A stretch of 7,041 nt of DNA from CAYRNC01 sp964425645. Its GTDB lineage: Bacteria; Bacillota; Clostridia; Peptostreptococcales; Anaerovoracaceae. Location of the stretch: the NCBI GenBank assembly GCA_964425645.1, contig CAYRNC010000092.1, positions 1-7,041 on the forward strand, written 5' to 3'. Position 1 is the first letter of the stretch, and every line of letters starts with the position of its first letter. The translations under genes and the position numbers were made by a program. Below the pieces are notes generated by a model. The model was given only the letters and a program-made list of their open reading frames with translations. It had not been told where the DNA came from and ran no database searches. Of the stretch, positions 6,232-7,041 are shown piece by piece.

Positions 6232-6238
6232 ACACTTT

Positions 6239-6964
6239 TTATCTTTCACAACATTTGATTCTCTTTTTATACAGCACATTTACATCAGGATTGGCATCTC
6301 CGAATGCCTCCATTAACTCATCTGTTATTTTACTCCTGTCCAAGCCTTCCTTTTCCCTTTTCTTTATGTGTTTATAGGCTCCAAAAGTTGCTGAAGGTCC
6401 TATTTCGGATGAAAAGTATCCAATGCCCTGATTCCATGCAAAAAGCGAAAACAGCTCATCTAATTCGCTTACCGTAACACCCAGGGAATAGGCTTTAATG
6501 AGTTCTCTGGTGGCCTGCCTGAATCTTGAGGCGCCTATCGCATTGCTCATGGACAGCAGCAATTTAGTTTTTAAATCTATCGCTGAATCCTTCCCACCCC
6601 ATATTTGCTCCCAGAAATCGACCACCGTACCTGCCAGTATATCGTCTATTACCTTATAATTTAACATTGCAGTCGGCTTAAACGGCATATCCGCCCCGCT
6701 GTCATAGGTAATCTCTTTCATTTCAGTCCTGTAAAAATATGTTCTGTATTCATAAGCGGATATCTTTTCGGTCGTATGCTCAAACCCCAAATCTTCAAGC
6801 GCAGAATATAGAGGCTTTGGTTCAAATGTTTGAACAATGCATAAGCCGTTATGCAGATTCACTTGCAAGGCTTTGTTCAAAATCATAGGCAGGAAATTAA
6901 CGGTTAAACTTCTTACATCGATTACAGGAAATGTTGCTTTTTTATCTTCCCAATTTATTTTCAT
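6239..6964 (-). CDS. DUF2249-like / AhpD-like (carboxymuconolactone decarboxylase-type) two-domain protein, function unknown
   Basis: A 241-residue cytoplasmic protein with no signal peptide or membrane segment. Residues about 12-80 resemble the DUF2249/TusA-like fold, with VIDVRSLTV, a central NGLCIVQTFEPKPLY segment and DLGFEH. Residues about 110-205 resemble an AhpD/carboxymuconolactone-decarboxylase helical domain, with WEQIWGGKDSAIDLKTKLLL and YSLGVTVSELDELFSL. Where redox-active members have CxxC followed by His, this one has SRFRQAT, so peroxidase or disulfide chemistry at that site is unlikely. I chose the ATG at 6964, with GGGGGGA 6 nt upstream; a TTG at 6967 is adjacent but closer to that site. 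The gene ends 7 nt before the pyr promoter. It has the same orientation but is probably a separate transcription unit ending at the pyr attenuator. Domain calls are from recognition, and the physiological role is unknown. Confidence 0.7.
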   Translation of the reverse strand: MKINWEDKKATFPVIDVRSLTVNFLPMILNKALQVNLHNGLCIVQTFEPKPLYSALEDLGFEHTTEKISAYEYRTYFYRTEMKEITYDSGADMPFKPTAMLNYKVIDDILAGTVVDFWEQIWGGKDSAIDLKTKLLLSMSNAIGASRFRQATRELIKAYSLGVTVSELDELFSLFAWNQGIGYFSSEIGPSATFGAYKHIKKREKEGLDRSKITDELMEAFGDANPDVNVLYKKRIKCCER

Positions 6965-6989
6965 CAATCTTCCCCCCGTTTACAACACG

Positions 6990-7001
6990 TAGTGTCTACT
7001 A
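6990..7001. repeat. Small second dyad, TAGT-GTCT-ACTA
   Basis: Plus-strand TAGT (6990-6993) and ACTA (6998-7001) flank GTCT. The same TAGT and ACTA half-sites occur inside the larger inverted repeat at 7007-7023. Paired related dyads can indicate tandem operator sites, but four-base arms arise easily by chance. Confidence 0.25.
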
Positions 7002-7006
7002 TTTTC

Positions 7007-7023
7007 TTAGTGGCCACCACTAA
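7007..7023. repeat. Inverted repeat upstream of the DUF2249-like gene
   Basis: TTAGTGG and CCACTAA (minus strand 7023-7017 and 7013-7007) are perfect 7-base arms around a 3-base centre, about 43 nt upstream of the ATG at 6964. No U-tract follows in the minus direction, so a DNA operator or an mRNA leader hairpin is more likely than a terminator. I find no convincing promoter hexamers beside it in the bases available. Confidence 0.45.
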
Positions 7024-7041
7024 TTTATTGATATTTCAATG

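Noticed and set aside
1..7041. CRISPR array, insertion sequence, tRNA or known riboswitch
   Set aside because: No spaced direct repeats, transposase-like frames, cloverleaf-like segments or recognisable riboswitch cores were seen. The window is almost fully coding on one strand.

Overview
The window is one compact de novo pyrimidine (UMP) biosynthesis operon, read entirely on the minus strand, plus one gene of unknown function upstream of it. In transcription order (right to left) the genes are: a two-domain protein (6964-6239), a strong promoter and leader (6231-6042), pyrB (6026-5079), pyrI (5085-4615), pyrC (4649-3327), pyrF (3346-2438), pyrK (2434-1646), pyrD (1653-733) and pyrE (733-44). 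The low-to-moderate GC content, AGA/ATA-rich codon use, strong Shine-Dalgarno sequences, GTG/TTG starts, the class 1B dihydroorotate dehydrogenase pair (pyrK-pyrD) and the clostridial-type pyrE sequence point to a Firmicute of the class Clostridia. I cannot name a genus.

Together the genes give five of the six enzymatic steps to UMP. PyrB with its regulatory chain PyrI makes carbamoyl-aspartate, PyrC closes the ring, PyrD-PyrK oxidises dihydroorotate with NAD+, PyrE adds PRPP, and PyrF decarboxylates OMP. Carbamoyl-phosphate synthase (carAB) is not in the window, nor is the regulator pyrR. The structural genes overlap or nearly touch: pyrB/pyrI by 7 nt, pyrI/pyrC by 35, pyrC/pyrF by 20, pyrF-pyrK with a 3-nt gap, pyrK/pyrD by 8 and pyrD/pyrE by 1. 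This implies one mRNA with translational coupling.

The most interesting part is the roughly 200-nt region upstream of pyrB. It has a near-consensus promoter (TTGACA, 17 nt, TACGAT), an unlisted 40-codon leader ORF (6164-6042), a GC-rich hairpin followed by a U run, and a Rho-independent terminator (6080-6055). The terminator lies inside the leader ORF, and the ORF ends 15 nt before the pyrB start. No PyrR-type binding loop is visible. This is the layout of the enterobacterial pyrBI/pyrL attenuator, in which UTP-sensitive pausing lets a ribosome translating the leader peptide prevent termination. Here it sits on a Gram-positive pyrBI operon. Segments that could form alternative RNA pairings are also present. 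The mechanism is inferred from layout only.

The upstream gene joins a DUF2249-like N-terminal domain to an AhpD/carboxymuconolactone-decarboxylase-like C-terminal domain that lacks the usual catalytic cysteines. Two small dyads lie upstream of it. A hairpin surrounds the pyrE stop codon at the far end of the operon. I see no mobile elements, CRISPR arrays, tRNA or rRNA genes.
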